DNA of 64,000 nucleotides from Dongia_A sp964542425 (GCA_964542425.1 CAZIUB010000062.1:3748-67747); one strand, 5' to 3'. Shown: positions 46,258-55,086, counted from the first letter of the stretch. Notes: a model not told the origin generated them from the sequence alone. Program-made: numbers and translations.

Positions 46258-48324
46258 ATGGCGCGCAATCCACGATACGACATCCTGTTCGAGCCGGTAC
46301 CGATCGGGCCGGTGGTGGCGAGGAACCGCTTCTATCAGGTGCCCCATTGCACCGGCATGGGCGGCGATCTGCCGCATTCGGTCGCGCGTATGCGCGAGAT
46401 CAAGGCCGAGGGCGGCTGGGCGGTGGTCAACACCGAGTATTCCTCGATGCATTGGTCGAGCGACGACGGGCCCTACAAGTTCTGTTCGTTGTGGGACGAG
46501 CGCGACGTCAAGATCCAGGCGCTGACGGCCGATGCCATTCACCGCCACGGCGCCTTGGCGGGGACCCAATTGTGGCATGGCGGCGGCCACGCGCCCAACC
46601 GGATCACGCGCGAGACCGCGATCAGCCCAAGCGGCGGTCCCCAACACGCGATCTTTCCCCAGCAGACACGGGCCATGGATCGCGCGGATATCCGAAACTT
46701 GCGCCGCTGGCAGGTGGCGGCGGCCAGGCGCGCGATGCGGGCCGGGTTCGACATCGTCTATGTCTTCGCCGCGCATGACTATCTGCCGCTGCAATTCGCG
46801 AGCCGGCGCTGGAACAGGCGGGGCGACGAATATGGCGGCGCGATCGAGAACCGCGTGCGCCTGATCCGCGAGATGGTCGAGGAAACCAGGCACGCGATCG
46901 GGCATCGATGCGCGGTCGCGCTCCGGCTCGCCATCGATGAATTGATGGGCGCGCAAGGGATCGCTTGTGAGAACGAGGGCAGGGACATGGTCGCCCTGAT
47001 GGCGGAACTGCCCGATCTTTGGGACGTCAACATCAGCGACGTTCAGAACGATTCCATGTCGGCGCGCTTCGGCGCCGAGGGGTTCCAGGAGAAATACATC
47101 GACTTCGTCAAGAAACTCACCACCAAGCCGGTGGTCGGCGTCGGGCGCTTCACCTCGCCCGATACCATGGTCTCCCAAGTCAAGCGTGGCATCCTCGATT
47201 TGATCGGCGCGGCCAGGCCCTCGATCGCCGACCCGTTCCTGCCCCGGAAGATCGACGAGGGGCGCGAGGACGAGATCCGCGAATGCATCGGCTGCAACAT
47301 CTGCCGGGCCTCGAACAACATGGGTGCGGTCATCCGCTGCACCCAGAACCCGACCATGGGCGAGGAATACCGGCGCGGCTGGCACCCGGAGAAGGTGGCA
47401 CCAGCAGGCAAATTTTCCGATGATGCCGTGCTGGTGGTGGGGGCCGGGCCGGCCGGGCTCGAATGCGCGATGACGCTCGGCAAGCGCGGCTACAAGGTGG
47501 CGTTGGCGGAGAGCCGACGCGAGCTTGGCGGGCGCGCCACCCTGGAATCCAACCTGCCCGGCCTTGCGACCCAGGCCAGGGTCAGGGACTGGCGCCAAGG
47601 CCAGATCGCCAAGCTCGCGAACGTCGAGATTTTCCGCGAAAGCAAGCTCGGCGCCGCCGAGGTCCTGGAATTCGGCTATCCCCATGTGGTGATCGCGACC
47701 GGCGCCACATGGCGGCGCGATGGGATCGGCCATCATGTGCAGGCACCCATACCGGGCATGGATTTGCCCAACGTGCTGACGCCAGACGACATCATGGGCG
47801 GAATCGAGGTGCAAGACCCGGTGCTGATCTATGACGACGACCATTATTACATGGGCGGCGTGCTGGCGGAAAAGTTGCTCGCCCAGGGCAGGCGCGTGAT
47901 TCTGGCCACGCCGGGGAGCGAGGTATCGAGCTGGACCTTCTTCACCGACGAACAGTTCCGGGTGCAGGCCAATCTGCTCGAACGCGGCGCGGAATTGCTG
48001 CTCAGCCATGTGTTGTCGGAATGGAAGGACGGCGTGGCGGAATTTGCCTGCCGCTACACGGGACGCACGCGAAGGATCGAGGCGGCGAGCCTCGTCACCG
48101 TCACCTCGCGCGAGCCCGATGACGCGCTCTATCGCGATCTCGCCGCCGATCCGGCGGCACTTTCCAGTTCCGGCATCAAGACCTGCGCGCGCATCGGCGA
48201 TTGCGAGGCGCCGGGTGCGATCGTGCACGCGGTCTATTCCGGGCACCGCTTCGCCCGCGAGTTCGGCGAGGAGATCGACCGCGATCTCTTCCCCTATCGA
48301 CGGGAATTGGTGTTCGTGAAATAA
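46258..48324 (+). CDS. Trimethylamine/dimethylamine dehydrogenase-like FMN-4Fe4S-NAD(P)-fold oxidoreductase
   Basis: 688 residues from the ATG at 46258 (GGCGGAGG eleven bases upstream). N-terminal old-yellow-enzyme TIM barrel (NRFYQVPHCTGMGG, GTQLWHGGGHAPN, FDIVYVFAAHDYLPLQF with active-site Tyr/His as in trimethylamine dehydrogenase, VVGVGRFTSPD). The 4Fe-4S site has C343, C346, C349 and C361 (CIGCNIC...RCTQNP). The C-terminal FAD/NAD-type domains have VLVVGAGPAGLECAMTLGKRGY and DPVLIYDDDHYYMGG. Similar enzymes oxidatively N-demethylate methylamines. The substrate here is unknown; the neighbouring MttB-like gene suggests a quaternary or tertiary methylamine. Confidence 0.93.
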   Translation: MARNPRYDILFEPVPIGPVVARNRFYQVPHCTGMGGDLPHSVARMREIKAEGGWAVVNTEYSSMHWSSDDGPYKFCSLWDERDVKIQALTADAIHRHGALAGTQLWHGGGHAPNRITRETAISPSGGPQHAIFPQQTRAMDRADIRNLRRWQVAAARRAMRAGFDIVYVFAAHDYLPLQFASRRWNRRGDEYGGAIENRVRLIREMVEETRHAIGHRCAVALRLAIDELMGAQGIACENEGRDMVALMAELPDLWDVNISDVQNDSMSARFGAEGFQEKYIDFVKKLTTKPVVGVGRFTSPDTMVSQVKRGILDLIGAARPSIADPFLPRKIDEGREDEIRECIGCNICRASNNMGAVIRCTQNPTMGEEYRRGWHPEKVAPAGKFSDDAVLVVGAGPAGLECAMTLGKRGYKVALAESRRELGGRATLESNLPGLATQARVRDWRQGQIAKLANVEIFRESKLGAAEVLEFGYPHVVIATGATWRRDGIGHHVQAPIPGMDLPNVLTPDDIMGGIEVQDPVLIYDDDHYYMGGVLAEKLLAQGRRVILATPGSEVSSWTFFTDEQFRVQANLLERGAELLLSHVLSEWKDGVAEFACRYTGRTRRIEAASLVTVTSREPDDALYRDLAADPAALSSSGIKTCARIGDCEAPGAIVHAVYSGHRFAREFGEEIDRDLFPYRRELVFVK

Positions 48325-48335
48325 CCAGGCCTATC

Positions 48336-49886
48336 ATGCGACCGGAAGGACCATCGCGGCGCACGCGGCGCGCCGGGCAGCCGGCGATCCGGCAATTGCA
48401 GTTCGCCCGCGTTTTCAATCGCTATCGGCCGATCGAGGTGCTTTCGGAAGACCAGGTCGAATTCATCCATCGCTCCGGCCTGGAAATTTTGCGAACCTCC
48501 GGCATCGAGATCATGCACCAGGAAAGCCGGCGCCTGTTGCGTGGCGCCGGCGCGGAAGTGGACGAGGCCAGCCAGCGCGTGCGCCTCGATTCCCAACTGG
48601 TCGAGGCGGCGATCGCGCACGCGCCCAATACTTTCGCGATGCGCGCGCGCAACCCGGCCCACGATGTGGGCTTCGGCGCCGGCGAAGTCGTGTTCGCGGC
48701 GACCGGTGGCCCCGCCTTCGCATTGGACACCGAGCGCGGCAGGCGCCCTGGCAATCAGGCCGACATGCGCGACTACATCAAGCTAGTGCACCGGTTGAAC
48801 GTCATCCATCAGGAGGGCGGCTGCCCGATCGAGCCAACGGATCTGCCGGCCGAAACCAGGCATCTCGATTTCTACCAGGCGGCGATCACCTTGACCGACA
48901 AGACCTGGCAGTGTTGGGCGCTGGGCGGGCAGATGGTGCTGGACGCCCTGAACATGATCGGCATCGCCTATGGCCTCGACGCCGACGCGATGCGGAAGGA
49001 AGCCGTCACCCTGACGGTGGTCAATTCCAACTCGCCGATGCGCCTCGACGGACCGATGGCGGACGCGCTTCTGACCTTGGCGCGCACGGGCCAGATCGTC
49101 GCGGTGACGCCCTTCACGCTGGCCGGCGCCATGAGCCCGATCAGCCTTGCCGGTGCTCTCACCCAGCAGCATGCCGAGGCGATGGCGATGGTGGCACTCG
49201 CCCAGATCGCGCACCCCGGTGCCCGCGTGCTCTATGGCGGATTTACTTCGAACGTGGACATGCGCTCGGGGGCACCCGCCTTCGGCACGCCGGAATATTC
49301 CAAGGCCGCCCTTGCCTCCGGGCAGATGGCGCGGCGCCTCGGTCTTCCCTTCCGCTCCAGCAACGTGACCGCCTCCAATGCGGTCGATGTGCAGGCGGCC
49401 TACGAATCCTCGATGTCGCTGTGGGGCGCCATCATGGGGGGCGTGTCGTTGATCGAGCATGCGGCCGGTTGGCTCGAAGGCGGGCTCTCGGCCTCGTTCG
49501 AGAAGCTAATTCTGGATTGCGAGATGCTGCAGATGATGCGCGAATTCCTGCGCCCGATCGCGGTCGATGCCGAGGAGACGGCGCTCCCCACCATCGCCGA
49601 AGTGGGGCCGGGCGGGCATTTCTTCGGGACCGCGCACACCCTCGCCCGCTTCGAATCGGCCTTCTACGATCCCATGCTCTCCGATTGGCGCAATTACCAG
49701 GCCTGGGAAAAGGCGGGAGCCCGGACCGGGACCGAGCGCGCGCACGCGATCTGGAAGGAATTGCTGGCGGGCTACGAGGCGCCGGGGCTCGACCCCGCAA
49801 GGGAACAGGCGCTGGAGGCCTATGTCGCCCAGCGCAAGGCGGAGATCGCGGCCGGCAAGATCGTGCCCGATACGAAGATGATGTGA
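48336..49886 (+). CDS. MttB/trimethylamine methyltransferase superfamily protein (non-pyrrolysine)
   Basis: 516 residues from the ATG at 48336, twelve bases after the dehydrogenase stop. Family features: LSEDQVEFIHRSGLEILRTSGIEI, CPIEPTDLPAETRHLDFYQAAIT, NSNSPMRLDGPMADALLTLARTGQ, SNVTASNAVDVQAAYES and the C-terminal DPMLSDWRNYQAWEKAGARTG. There is no in-frame TAG, so it is not a pyrrolysine enzyme; non-pyrrolysine members include MtgB-type betaine methyltransferases. No corrinoid protein gene is adjacent. Operon with the dehydrogenase suggests joint catabolism of a methylated amine. Confidence 0.9.
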   Translation: MRPEGPSRRTRRAGQPAIRQLQFARVFNRYRPIEVLSEDQVEFIHRSGLEILRTSGIEIMHQESRRLLRGAGAEVDEASQRVRLDSQLVEAAIAHAPNTFAMRARNPAHDVGFGAGEVVFAATGGPAFALDTERGRRPGNQADMRDYIKLVHRLNVIHQEGGCPIEPTDLPAETRHLDFYQAAITLTDKTWQCWALGGQMVLDALNMIGIAYGLDADAMRKEAVTLTVVNSNSPMRLDGPMADALLTLARTGQIVAVTPFTLAGAMSPISLAGALTQQHAEAMAMVALAQIAHPGARVLYGGFTSNVDMRSGAPAFGTPEYSKAALASGQMARRLGLPFRSSNVTASNAVDVQAAYESSMSLWGAIMGGVSLIEHAAGWLEGGLSASFEKLILDCEMLQMMREFLRPIAVDAEETALPTIAEVGPGGHFFGTAHTLARFESAFYDPMLSDWRNYQAWEKAGARTGTERAHAIWKELLAGYEAPGLDPAREQALEAYVAQRKAEIAAGKIVPDTKMM

Positions 49887-49897
49887 CGATCACCGCC

Positions 49898-49966
49898 GGA
49901 AAAGGGGACGCTACCCTTTTCCCCTAGGGGCTACGGCAGGCGAGAAAAGGGAAGCGTCCCCTTTTC
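49898..49966. repeat. R2 palindrome pair (inverted) after mttB-like gene
   Basis: R2 at about 49899-49920 and an inverted, slightly altered copy (GAAGCG instead of GTAGCG) at 49943-49964, with a 22-base spacer containing CCCCTAGGGG. Lies between the convergent mttB-like and doxX genes, a place where a two-way terminator would fit. Confidence 0.9.
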
Positions 49967-50025
49967 TGCGGCGTCGGGACACCGGCTTGCCGGATTTCGC
50001 TGTCCATGACGCGAGCAACGGCTAA

Positions 50026-50493
50026 TCAGGCCGTCGCCAGGTGATCGCGCGAAAGATTCAGCCGGCGCGCGATGAGGGCGTCCAGCGACAACATGCCGGG
50101 CCCGCGGGCAAGCAGCAACGCGAGCATCGCGACCCAGGTCAGATGATCGGGCCAGCTCGTCGGGTAGACGAAAATCTGGATGAAAACCGCCATGCCGATC
50201 AAGGGCAGGGTCGCAATTCGCGTGGCCAATCCGGCCAGGATCAGTGCCGGGGCCGTAAGCTCGATCGCGGTCGCGAGAGTGGCCATGGGGGCCGCCGGCA
50301 GGAAGGGCAGGTTCCTCAGATACTCGTCCTCGAAGAGGGCGATCGTGAGGTCGAAATTCGCGGTCTTGGTCATTGCCGCGCGCCAGAAGATGGTGGCGAT
50401 GGCGGCGCGCGACAACAGCGCCACCAGGGAATAGGGAATGCGTTCGGCAAGCCCGCGAAGCGCCATCAGGCGTTTGATGGTTGCGTAGTTCAT
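50026..50493 (-). CDS. DoxX family membrane protein
   Basis: 155 residues from the ATG at 50493 (AGGAGA seven bases upstream). Four hydrophobic helices (LVALLSRAAIATIFWRAAM, MATLATAIELTAPALILAGLATRIATL, LIGMAVFIQIFVYPTSW, VAMLALLLARGPGMLSL) and DoxX-type motifs (R in helix 1, PTSWPDHL). It follows the first DUF2282 gene by 92 bases on the same strand. DoxX genes commonly accompany bufferin operons, where they probably handle electron transfer or metal stress. Confidence 0.93.
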   Translation of the reverse strand: MNYATIKRLMALRGLAERIPYSLVALLSRAAIATIFWRAAMTKTANFDLTIALFEDEYLRNLPFLPAAPMATLATAIELTAPALILAGLATRIATLPLIGMAVFIQIFVYPTSWPDHLTWVAMLALLLARGPGMLSLDALIARRLNLSRDHLATA

Positions 50494-50585
50494 GTTCGGC
50501 TCTCCTTGGCGCTTCGGGCCGGCGTCAAAAATGGTCCCGGACCGGCTCTTTGGGGGAAGGGGCGGCCGATCCGGGCAAAGGGCGA

Positions 50586-50843
50586 TCAGCTGGCCCCTGG
50601 TTCGAGCGACCCGCCATTGATCTTGGCGCAGGTGCCGGCGGGGACATAGACATAGGCGTCTCCTTGGCCGGCCTCGGAAACCTGGCCGGCGCAGGAATTG
50701 GCGGCGGTCTGGCAATCGTTCTGGCCGGAAGCCGCGATGCCGAAGCACTTTTCGTTATCGGCGGCGTGCGCTTGGGTCGCGATGGCCAAGGGTGCCATGA
50801 GGGAAGCGGCGATGGCGCCCATCAGGATCAAACTGGTCTTCAT
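50586..50843 (-). CDS. Bufferin-type DUF2282 small exported peptide, copy 1
   Basis: 85 residues. Signal peptide (LILMGAIAASLMAPLAIATQAHA) and a mature part with four conserved cysteines C33, C44, C51 and C72: DNEKCFGIAASGQNDC, SCAGQV, and VPAGTCAKINGGSLE. This is the DUF2282/BufA1 precursor family; known members bind copper after modification of Cys by the BufB (DUF692) enzyme. No bufB or bufC gene appears next to it or elsewhere in the window. Ribosome site is weak. Paralogous to the gene at 51216. Confidence 0.92.
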   Translation of the reverse strand: MKTSLILMGAIAASLMAPLAIATQAHAADNEKCFGIAASGQNDCQTAANSCAGQVSEAGQGDAYVYVPAGTCAKINGGSLEPGAS

Positions 50844-51150
50844 GTCGTCTTCATCTGCTCTGGTTGGGGTTTGGGGAGCGCGGGCTTTCGGACACCCCCG
50901 CCGACGCGATGGACAAGATTAGGGAAGCGGCCGGCGACAATGAAATGCTGTTTCCCTATTCAATCCATGTCCGATCGGCATGGAGCGGCGCGGATTGGGC
51001 GGGTTCAAATTCCGTGCCCAGATCCAATCCGCCATTGGCGGCGAGAAGGGATGATCGCGAGGCCCCTCGGCCCAGCGAGAGCCTCGCGCCCACTCCCGCC
51101 CCGTCCGCGAAGGCGGACATTCGCCCGCAGGGTTGGTAGAGGGCAGTAGG

Positions 51151-51184
51151 CCTCCCACACCCCGCATTTGCGGGGTGTGGGAGG
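51151..51184. terminator. Strong GC hairpin between the two bufferin genes
   Basis: Perfect 15-base arms CCTCCCACACCCCGC and GCGGGGTGTGGGAGG around ATTT. It lies downstream of bufferin copy 2 in the minus direction (32 bases after its stop), so it can end or pause that transcript. There is no U-run, so it may instead stabilise RNA. Just left of it, 51099-51131 holds a second hairpin (GTCCGCGAAGGCGGAC) that recurs inverted at 60146-60178. The remainder of 50844-51215 shows nothing else. Confidence 0.6.
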
Positions 51185-51215
51185 GGGTGAGGGTGGGCGA
51201 GTCGTGCGTTACTTC

Positions 51216-51473
51216 TCAGCTCGCCTTGGGCTCGAGCGATCCGCCGTTGATCTTGGCGCAAGTGCCGGCCGGCACATAGATATAGGCGTCGCCCTTGCCC
51301 GCATCGGCCACCTGGCCGGCGCAGGAATTGGCGGCGGTCTGGCAATCGTTCTGTCCGCCGGCGGCCACGCCAAAGCATTTCTCGTTATCGGCGGCCTGGG
51401 CCGAAACATTCATCAAACTGGCGCCCGAGAGTGCCGCGGCGATGGCGGTGGCAAGAATGAGCGTATTGCGCAT
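51216..51473 (-). CDS. Bufferin-type DUF2282 small exported peptide, copy 2
   Basis: 85 residues from the ATG at 51473 with a strong AGGAGA eight bases upstream. Signal peptide (LILATAIAAALSGASLMNVSAQA), then the four-Cys pattern as in copy 1 (DNEKCFGVAAGGQNDC, SCAGQVADAGKGDAYIYVPAGTC). The mature parts differ at only about eight residues, and the similarity extends into flanking DNA, so the pair is a recent tandem duplication with a better ribosome site on this copy. No DUF692 (bufB) enzyme is near. Confidence 0.92.
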   Translation of the reverse strand: MRNTLILATAIAAALSGASLMNVSAQAADNEKCFGVAAGGQNDCQTAANSCAGQVADAGKGDAYIYVPAGTCAKINGGSLEPKAS

Positions 51474-51930
51474 GGTCGTTTTCTCCTTGACGGATGGATC
51501 GATGGACGTGGCTTTGTTCGCCACATCCTCTCTACGTGGCGGAGGGTGCACCGGATGCGGCCATCAGGTGAGTCAAGATTTCGTGAGCCCCTTGGGCGAT
51601 GGGGGGGGAAAGGCACGGCCAGGCCGAAGCCGCTCCTCAAACGTCCTCGAAACGCATCCACATTGCTCGGTCCATGGCGCACCTGTTGCGGTTTCAACAC
51701 GCCAACGATGATTTCGGCCGGAATCCTCGGCAAGCGCCAATCCCGATCCCGAACCGGGAGATTTCGACCAGGCCGACCAGACCGCCCCTCCAACCCCCAG
51801 ATAAGGCCGCGAAAAACCTGCAAATAGGACCAGTTACGGGCATCCGAGCCCACTTCCGGCCGGAAAATGCCCGGGCGCGCCTCGACGGCGTTTCCTGTTT
51901 CCAAGGACCTTAGGGAGCCAAGTACCAGCG

Positions 51931-51980
51931 AAATTTGATAAAATTTGATATTGACTGGGCGCGAAAGACCCTAGTAAATT
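51931..51980 (+). promoter_or_regulatory. Putative promoter and 10-bp direct repeat upstream of the RTX gene
   Basis: AAATTTGATA occurs twice back to back (51931-51950), immediately before TTGACT (51951-51956), an 18-base spacer and TAAATT (51975-51980), about 110 bases before the RTX start. The direct repeat is a candidate activator site. The rest of 51474-52090 (617 bases) shows no convincing gene; longer open frames there are antisense to the bufferin gene and lack family features. Confidence 0.5.
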
Positions 51981-52090
51981 CGCGTCCGGGGGCAGGTGTT
52001 GAGGTGATGGCGAGGATCGTGGGTTCCGCTCACTCGGCTCTTTAGCTTCTTCGTTCTTCACCTCGGCTCAAGATTTAGGGAGTTACAAAA

Positions 52091-53779
52091 ATGGCAAAAA
52101 TTACAGGCACTAATGGCAAGAACAATCTGATTGGAACTGGCGCCGCGGACAGTATGTCGGGCCTTAACGGCAACGACACGATCAACGGCAATGGCGGCAA
52201 CGACACCATCAACGCCGGCAGTGGCAATGACACGGTCAGTGGCGGCGCCGGCAAGGACAGCATCAAAGGCGAAGGCGGCAACGACAAGCTGAGTGGCAAC
52301 GGCGGGAACGACACGCTGAATGGCGGCGACGGGAAAGACACGCTGAATGGCAACGACGGGAACGACAAGCTGACTGGCGGCGCCGGCAATGATACATTGA
52401 ACGGCGGCAATGGGAACGACAGCCTCGATGGCGGCACCGGCAACGATGCCATGGCGGGGGGTGCCGGCAACGACACCTATTTCGTCGACTCGGCGGGCGA
52501 TACGATCAACGACAGTGGTGGCACAAATGACTCGGTCTTTTCGGCCTTGGCCATCGACCTGACAAAGTATGTTGGTGTCGATAACGGTACCCTCCAGGGA
52601 ACCGCCGATGTTAATCTGACCGGCAATGCCGGCAACAACATTCTCACCGGCAACGCCGGCGTCAATACGATCGATGGCGGCGCCGGAAACGACACTGTCA
52701 ATGCCGGCGCCGGCGACGATTTCGTCATCGGCGGCGAGGGCGACGACACGCTGGACGGCGGCGAGGGCAGCGATTTTCTCAGCGGCGGCTTGGGCAACGA
52801 CACCTACAGGACCACCACCGGCGACTTCATCGCCATCGACACCGGTGGCACCAAGGACACGGTCATCGCCTCTTCGGCGGCCAATGGCGTTGATCTGGAG
52901 GATATCGAGTTCGGCTTCGACACTGTCAATAACGTCGCGACGATCGAGAATGTGACGCTGGTGGGCTTGGATAACATCGACGTCTTCGGATCCGTGGCCG
53001 ACAACATTATTACCGGAAATGACGGCGACAATGACCTCTATGGCGACGATGGCAAGGACACCCTCTCTGGCGGCAAGGGGAATGACGACCTTAATGGCGA
53101 GAATGGCGACGACACCCTGGACGGCGGGGACGGGAATGACGATCTTTATGGTGGCAACGACAAGGATACGCTCACTGGCGGCGCCGGGAATGACGATCTA
53201 TATGGCGAATCCGGCGACGATACTTTGAACGGCGGCGACGGCGATGACTATGCCCAAGGTGGCGAAAACGGCGATACGATCAACGGCGGCCTTGGCTCGG
53301 ATGATTTGCGGGGTGGCAACAATGACGACATCATTGACGGCGGGGCTGGTTCCGACGAGGTACGCGGCCAGGATGGCAACGATACCCTGAAAGGCGGCAG
53401 CGGTTTTGACCGTGTGGATGGCGGCGACGGCATAGACAAACTTACCGGCGGCGCTGGCTTCGACACATTCCGAACCGGCAATGGCGGCAATGACGATGAT
53501 ATTGACGAGCTCTTCTGGGGTGTGGGCGACCTCTCTACCCTCGGATTCGACACGATCATCGATATCGAGGCGGACATCGATATCATCGATGTCGGCGCCT
53601 TGATCGTGGCCACGTCCAACGATCTCACAGCCTTCATCACGAATACCGATAATGGCGCGACGCGGACGTTGAGCATTGACGTGGATGGCGCGGGTGGAGG
53701 TGCCGCGGTAGTCTTCGCCGTGGTCGAAAATGACAATGCGTTCATCTTCAGGGCCGACGGGTTCACCGATACCATTTGA
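52091..53779 (+). CDS. RTX calcium-binding repeat protein (secreted by type I route)
   Basis: 562 residues starting with ATG after GGGAG. Almost the whole protein is nonapeptide repeats GGxGxDxxx (GGAGNDTLNGG, GGEGDDTLDGG, GGDGNDDLYGG) in three blocks: about residues 10-125, 175-240 and 320-460. These form calcium-binding beta-rolls. The C-terminal 100 residues are acidic/hydrophobic without repeats (FDTIIDIEADIDIIDVGALI, FRADGFTDTI), typical of an uncleaved type I secretion signal. No catalytic domain and no ABC/MFP/TolC genes nearby. Strongly biased to Gly, Asn and Asp. Possibly an adhesin or surface-layer protein; function unknown. Confidence 0.93.
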   Translation: MAKITGTNGKNNLIGTGAADSMSGLNGNDTINGNGGNDTINAGSGNDTVSGGAGKDSIKGEGGNDKLSGNGGNDTLNGGDGKDTLNGNDGNDKLTGGAGNDTLNGGNGNDSLDGGTGNDAMAGGAGNDTYFVDSAGDTINDSGGTNDSVFSALAIDLTKYVGVDNGTLQGTADVNLTGNAGNNILTGNAGVNTIDGGAGNDTVNAGAGDDFVIGGEGDDTLDGGEGSDFLSGGLGNDTYRTTTGDFIAIDTGGTKDTVIASSAANGVDLEDIEFGFDTVNNVATIENVTLVGLDNIDVFGSVADNIITGNDGDNDLYGDDGKDTLSGGKGNDDLNGENGDDTLDGGDGNDDLYGGNDKDTLTGGAGNDDLYGESGDDTLNGGDGDDYAQGGENGDTINGGLGSDDLRGGNNDDIIDGGAGSDEVRGQDGNDTLKGGSGFDRVDGGDGIDKLTGGAGFDTFRTGNGGNDDDIDELFWGVGDLSTLGFDTIIDIEADIDIIDVGALIVATSNDLTAFITNTDNGATRTLSIDVDGAGGGAAVVFAVVENDNAFIFRADGFTDTI

Positions 53780-53832
53780 TTGCCGGGCGGGGCCCTGAAT
53801 TCGGGCCACGAACGGAAGCAACCCACGACTGG

Positions 53833-53860
53833 ACAGGGGGGCAAATCGCCCCCCTGTTTT
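53833..53860 (+). terminator. Rho-independent terminator of the RTX gene
   Basis: Ten-base stem ACAGGGGGGC / GCCCCCCTGT around AAATC, followed by TTTT, 54 bases after the RTX stop. Confidence 0.88.
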
Positions 53861-53930
53861 GTGCATGGTCAACACATGCGCCTGTTGGGTGCCAGAGCGG
53901 TCACCACATGCGCGGAATCGCTTTCTCCAC

Positions 53931-53995
53931 CGTCATGCCCGTGCTGGCCACGGGCATCCATGGACCGCCGGGTCAAGCCCGGCGGTGACGACGGG
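53931..53995. repeat. CATGCCCG-type intergenic repeat, copy 1
   Basis: CGTCATGCCCG ... CATCCATGGACCGCCGGG ... GCCCGGCGGTGACGACGG forms an imperfect palindrome. Related blocks lie at 54945-55026 and 58081-58161, each with CCGGCGATCCATGGATGCC at the centre. Such repeats are common between genes in alphaproteobacteria. Confidence 0.7.
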
Positions 53996-54039
53996 GAATG
54001 GGGTGTCAACTCATTTGGCAGCCGCTTTAGGTCGCAAAA

Positions 54040-54936
54040 TCACTTGGGCAGCGGCCAATAACCGAATTGGGCCATTTGCTCGCGATGGGCATTGACGATT
54101 GCATCGATCTGGTGGTCGCCGAGGATGTTCCGCCACTGCCCGGCCCGCCCGACGCGAAAGAATCGATCGTTGTGGGATCCCTTCTCCTTGAAACCGGTTT
54201 CCTGCTCCAGCCGGCTCAGGTTGGCAAAGGATGCGAGTTCCATCGCCACCTCAAATCGAGGCTCGAATTCCGCCAAGCCGGCGAAGCGGATCAGGCGCCG
54301 GAACTCCTCGGCCGGCCTGTCATGGAGATCCTCGTAGCGCAGGATCAGAATCGGCGCAATCGGCGTGTCGGTCCAGCTTGCGACATGCGCCGACCAGGAG
54401 GAGCGGAATTCGTGGACCAGCCGGCGATTGGTCGGCATGCGAGTTGTTCGATCCGCAATCAAGGCGATCGCCTCGTCGATCCCGACTCCGAAATGATGCG
54501 AGAAGGAGATGCAGACATCCAAGGGATTGCGGATCACATAGATCACAACTTGCGTCACATCGGCGTGGGCCAATTGCTGGCCCCTGTAACTCAGCCGCGC
54601 ATTGTGCGTCTTCACGAAGATGTCGCGCTCCGAGGAGGCGCAGATCCGCTCCTGCGACGCTCGGCGCATGGCGTTGATCTCGGCGGGCCGCCATTGTTGC
54701 CATGGCCTGGGATCGAGCCCGCGAAACCAGCGCATGTTGCTGTCCAGGGTCACGAATTCCGAGATTCTCGAAAGGTCGAAGGTCGAGGTCTGGTTGTAGA
54801 TGAGATTATGCAGGAATGCCTTGACCCAGGTATTGCCGGATTTCGGGAACGAGGCCAACCACACGATCTTGCCGATGCTCGCGTCATTCCCCCAGGATGC
54901 ACCACCCAGAGAGGATTCCAATCGGGTTGACGACAT
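54040..54936 (-). CDS. Sulfotransferase domain protein
   Basis: 298 residues from the ATG at 54936. PAPS-binding 5' loop WLASFPKSGNTWVKAFLHNL, 3' segment VIYVIRNPLDVCISFSHHFG, ERDIFVKTHNA, ILILRYEDLHDRPAEEFRRLIRF and the C-terminal RVGRAGQWRNILG. It transfers sulfate from PAPS to an unknown acceptor. An upstream ATG (54951) is encoded by an intergenic repeat and is less likely. It is transcribed after the TIGR03032 gene on the same strand with a 150-base gap filled by repeat. Confidence 0.92.
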   Translation of the reverse strand: MSSTRLESSLGGASWGNDASIGKIVWLASFPKSGNTWVKAFLHNLIYNQTSTFDLSRISEFVTLDSNMRWFRGLDPRPWQQWRPAEINAMRRASQERICASSERDIFVKTHNARLSYRGQQLAHADVTQVVIYVIRNPLDVCISFSHHFGVGIDEAIALIADRTTRMPTNRRLVHEFRSSWSAHVASWTDTPIAPILILRYEDLHDRPAEEFRRLIRFAGLAEFEPRFEVAMELASFANLSRLEQETGFKEKGSHNDRFFRVGRAGQWRNILGDHQIDAIVNAHREQMAQFGYWPLPK

Positions 54937-54944
54937 ACACTCCG

Positions 54945-55026
54945 TCGTCATCGCCGGCCCTAGGGACCCAAGTCCGGGGGTGACCCGGCGATCCATGGAT
55001 GCCCGGATCAAGTCCGGGCATGACGG
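54945..55026. repeat. CATGCCCG-type intergenic repeat, copy 2
   Basis: CGTCATCGCCGGCCCTAGGG ... CCGGCGATCCATGGATGCCCGG ... CCGGGCATGACGG, a palindromic block between the sulfotransferase and TIGR03032 genes that overlaps the sequence just upstream of the sulfotransferase start. Nearly identical in its left half to the copy at 58081. Confidence 0.7.
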
Positions 55027-55086
55027 CAAAGAGTGTCTCTTCGACCTGACCGAAACCCGCTCCAATTTACCCGCGCGCGCCAGATG

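Noticed and set aside
48336..49886. Pyrrolysine-containing methyltransferase
   Set aside because: No in-frame TAG; the frame is uninterrupted by sense codons only.
51552..51904. Possible extra gene antisense to the RTX leader
   Set aside because: The open frames are Arg/Pro-rich shadows without motif or ribosome site.
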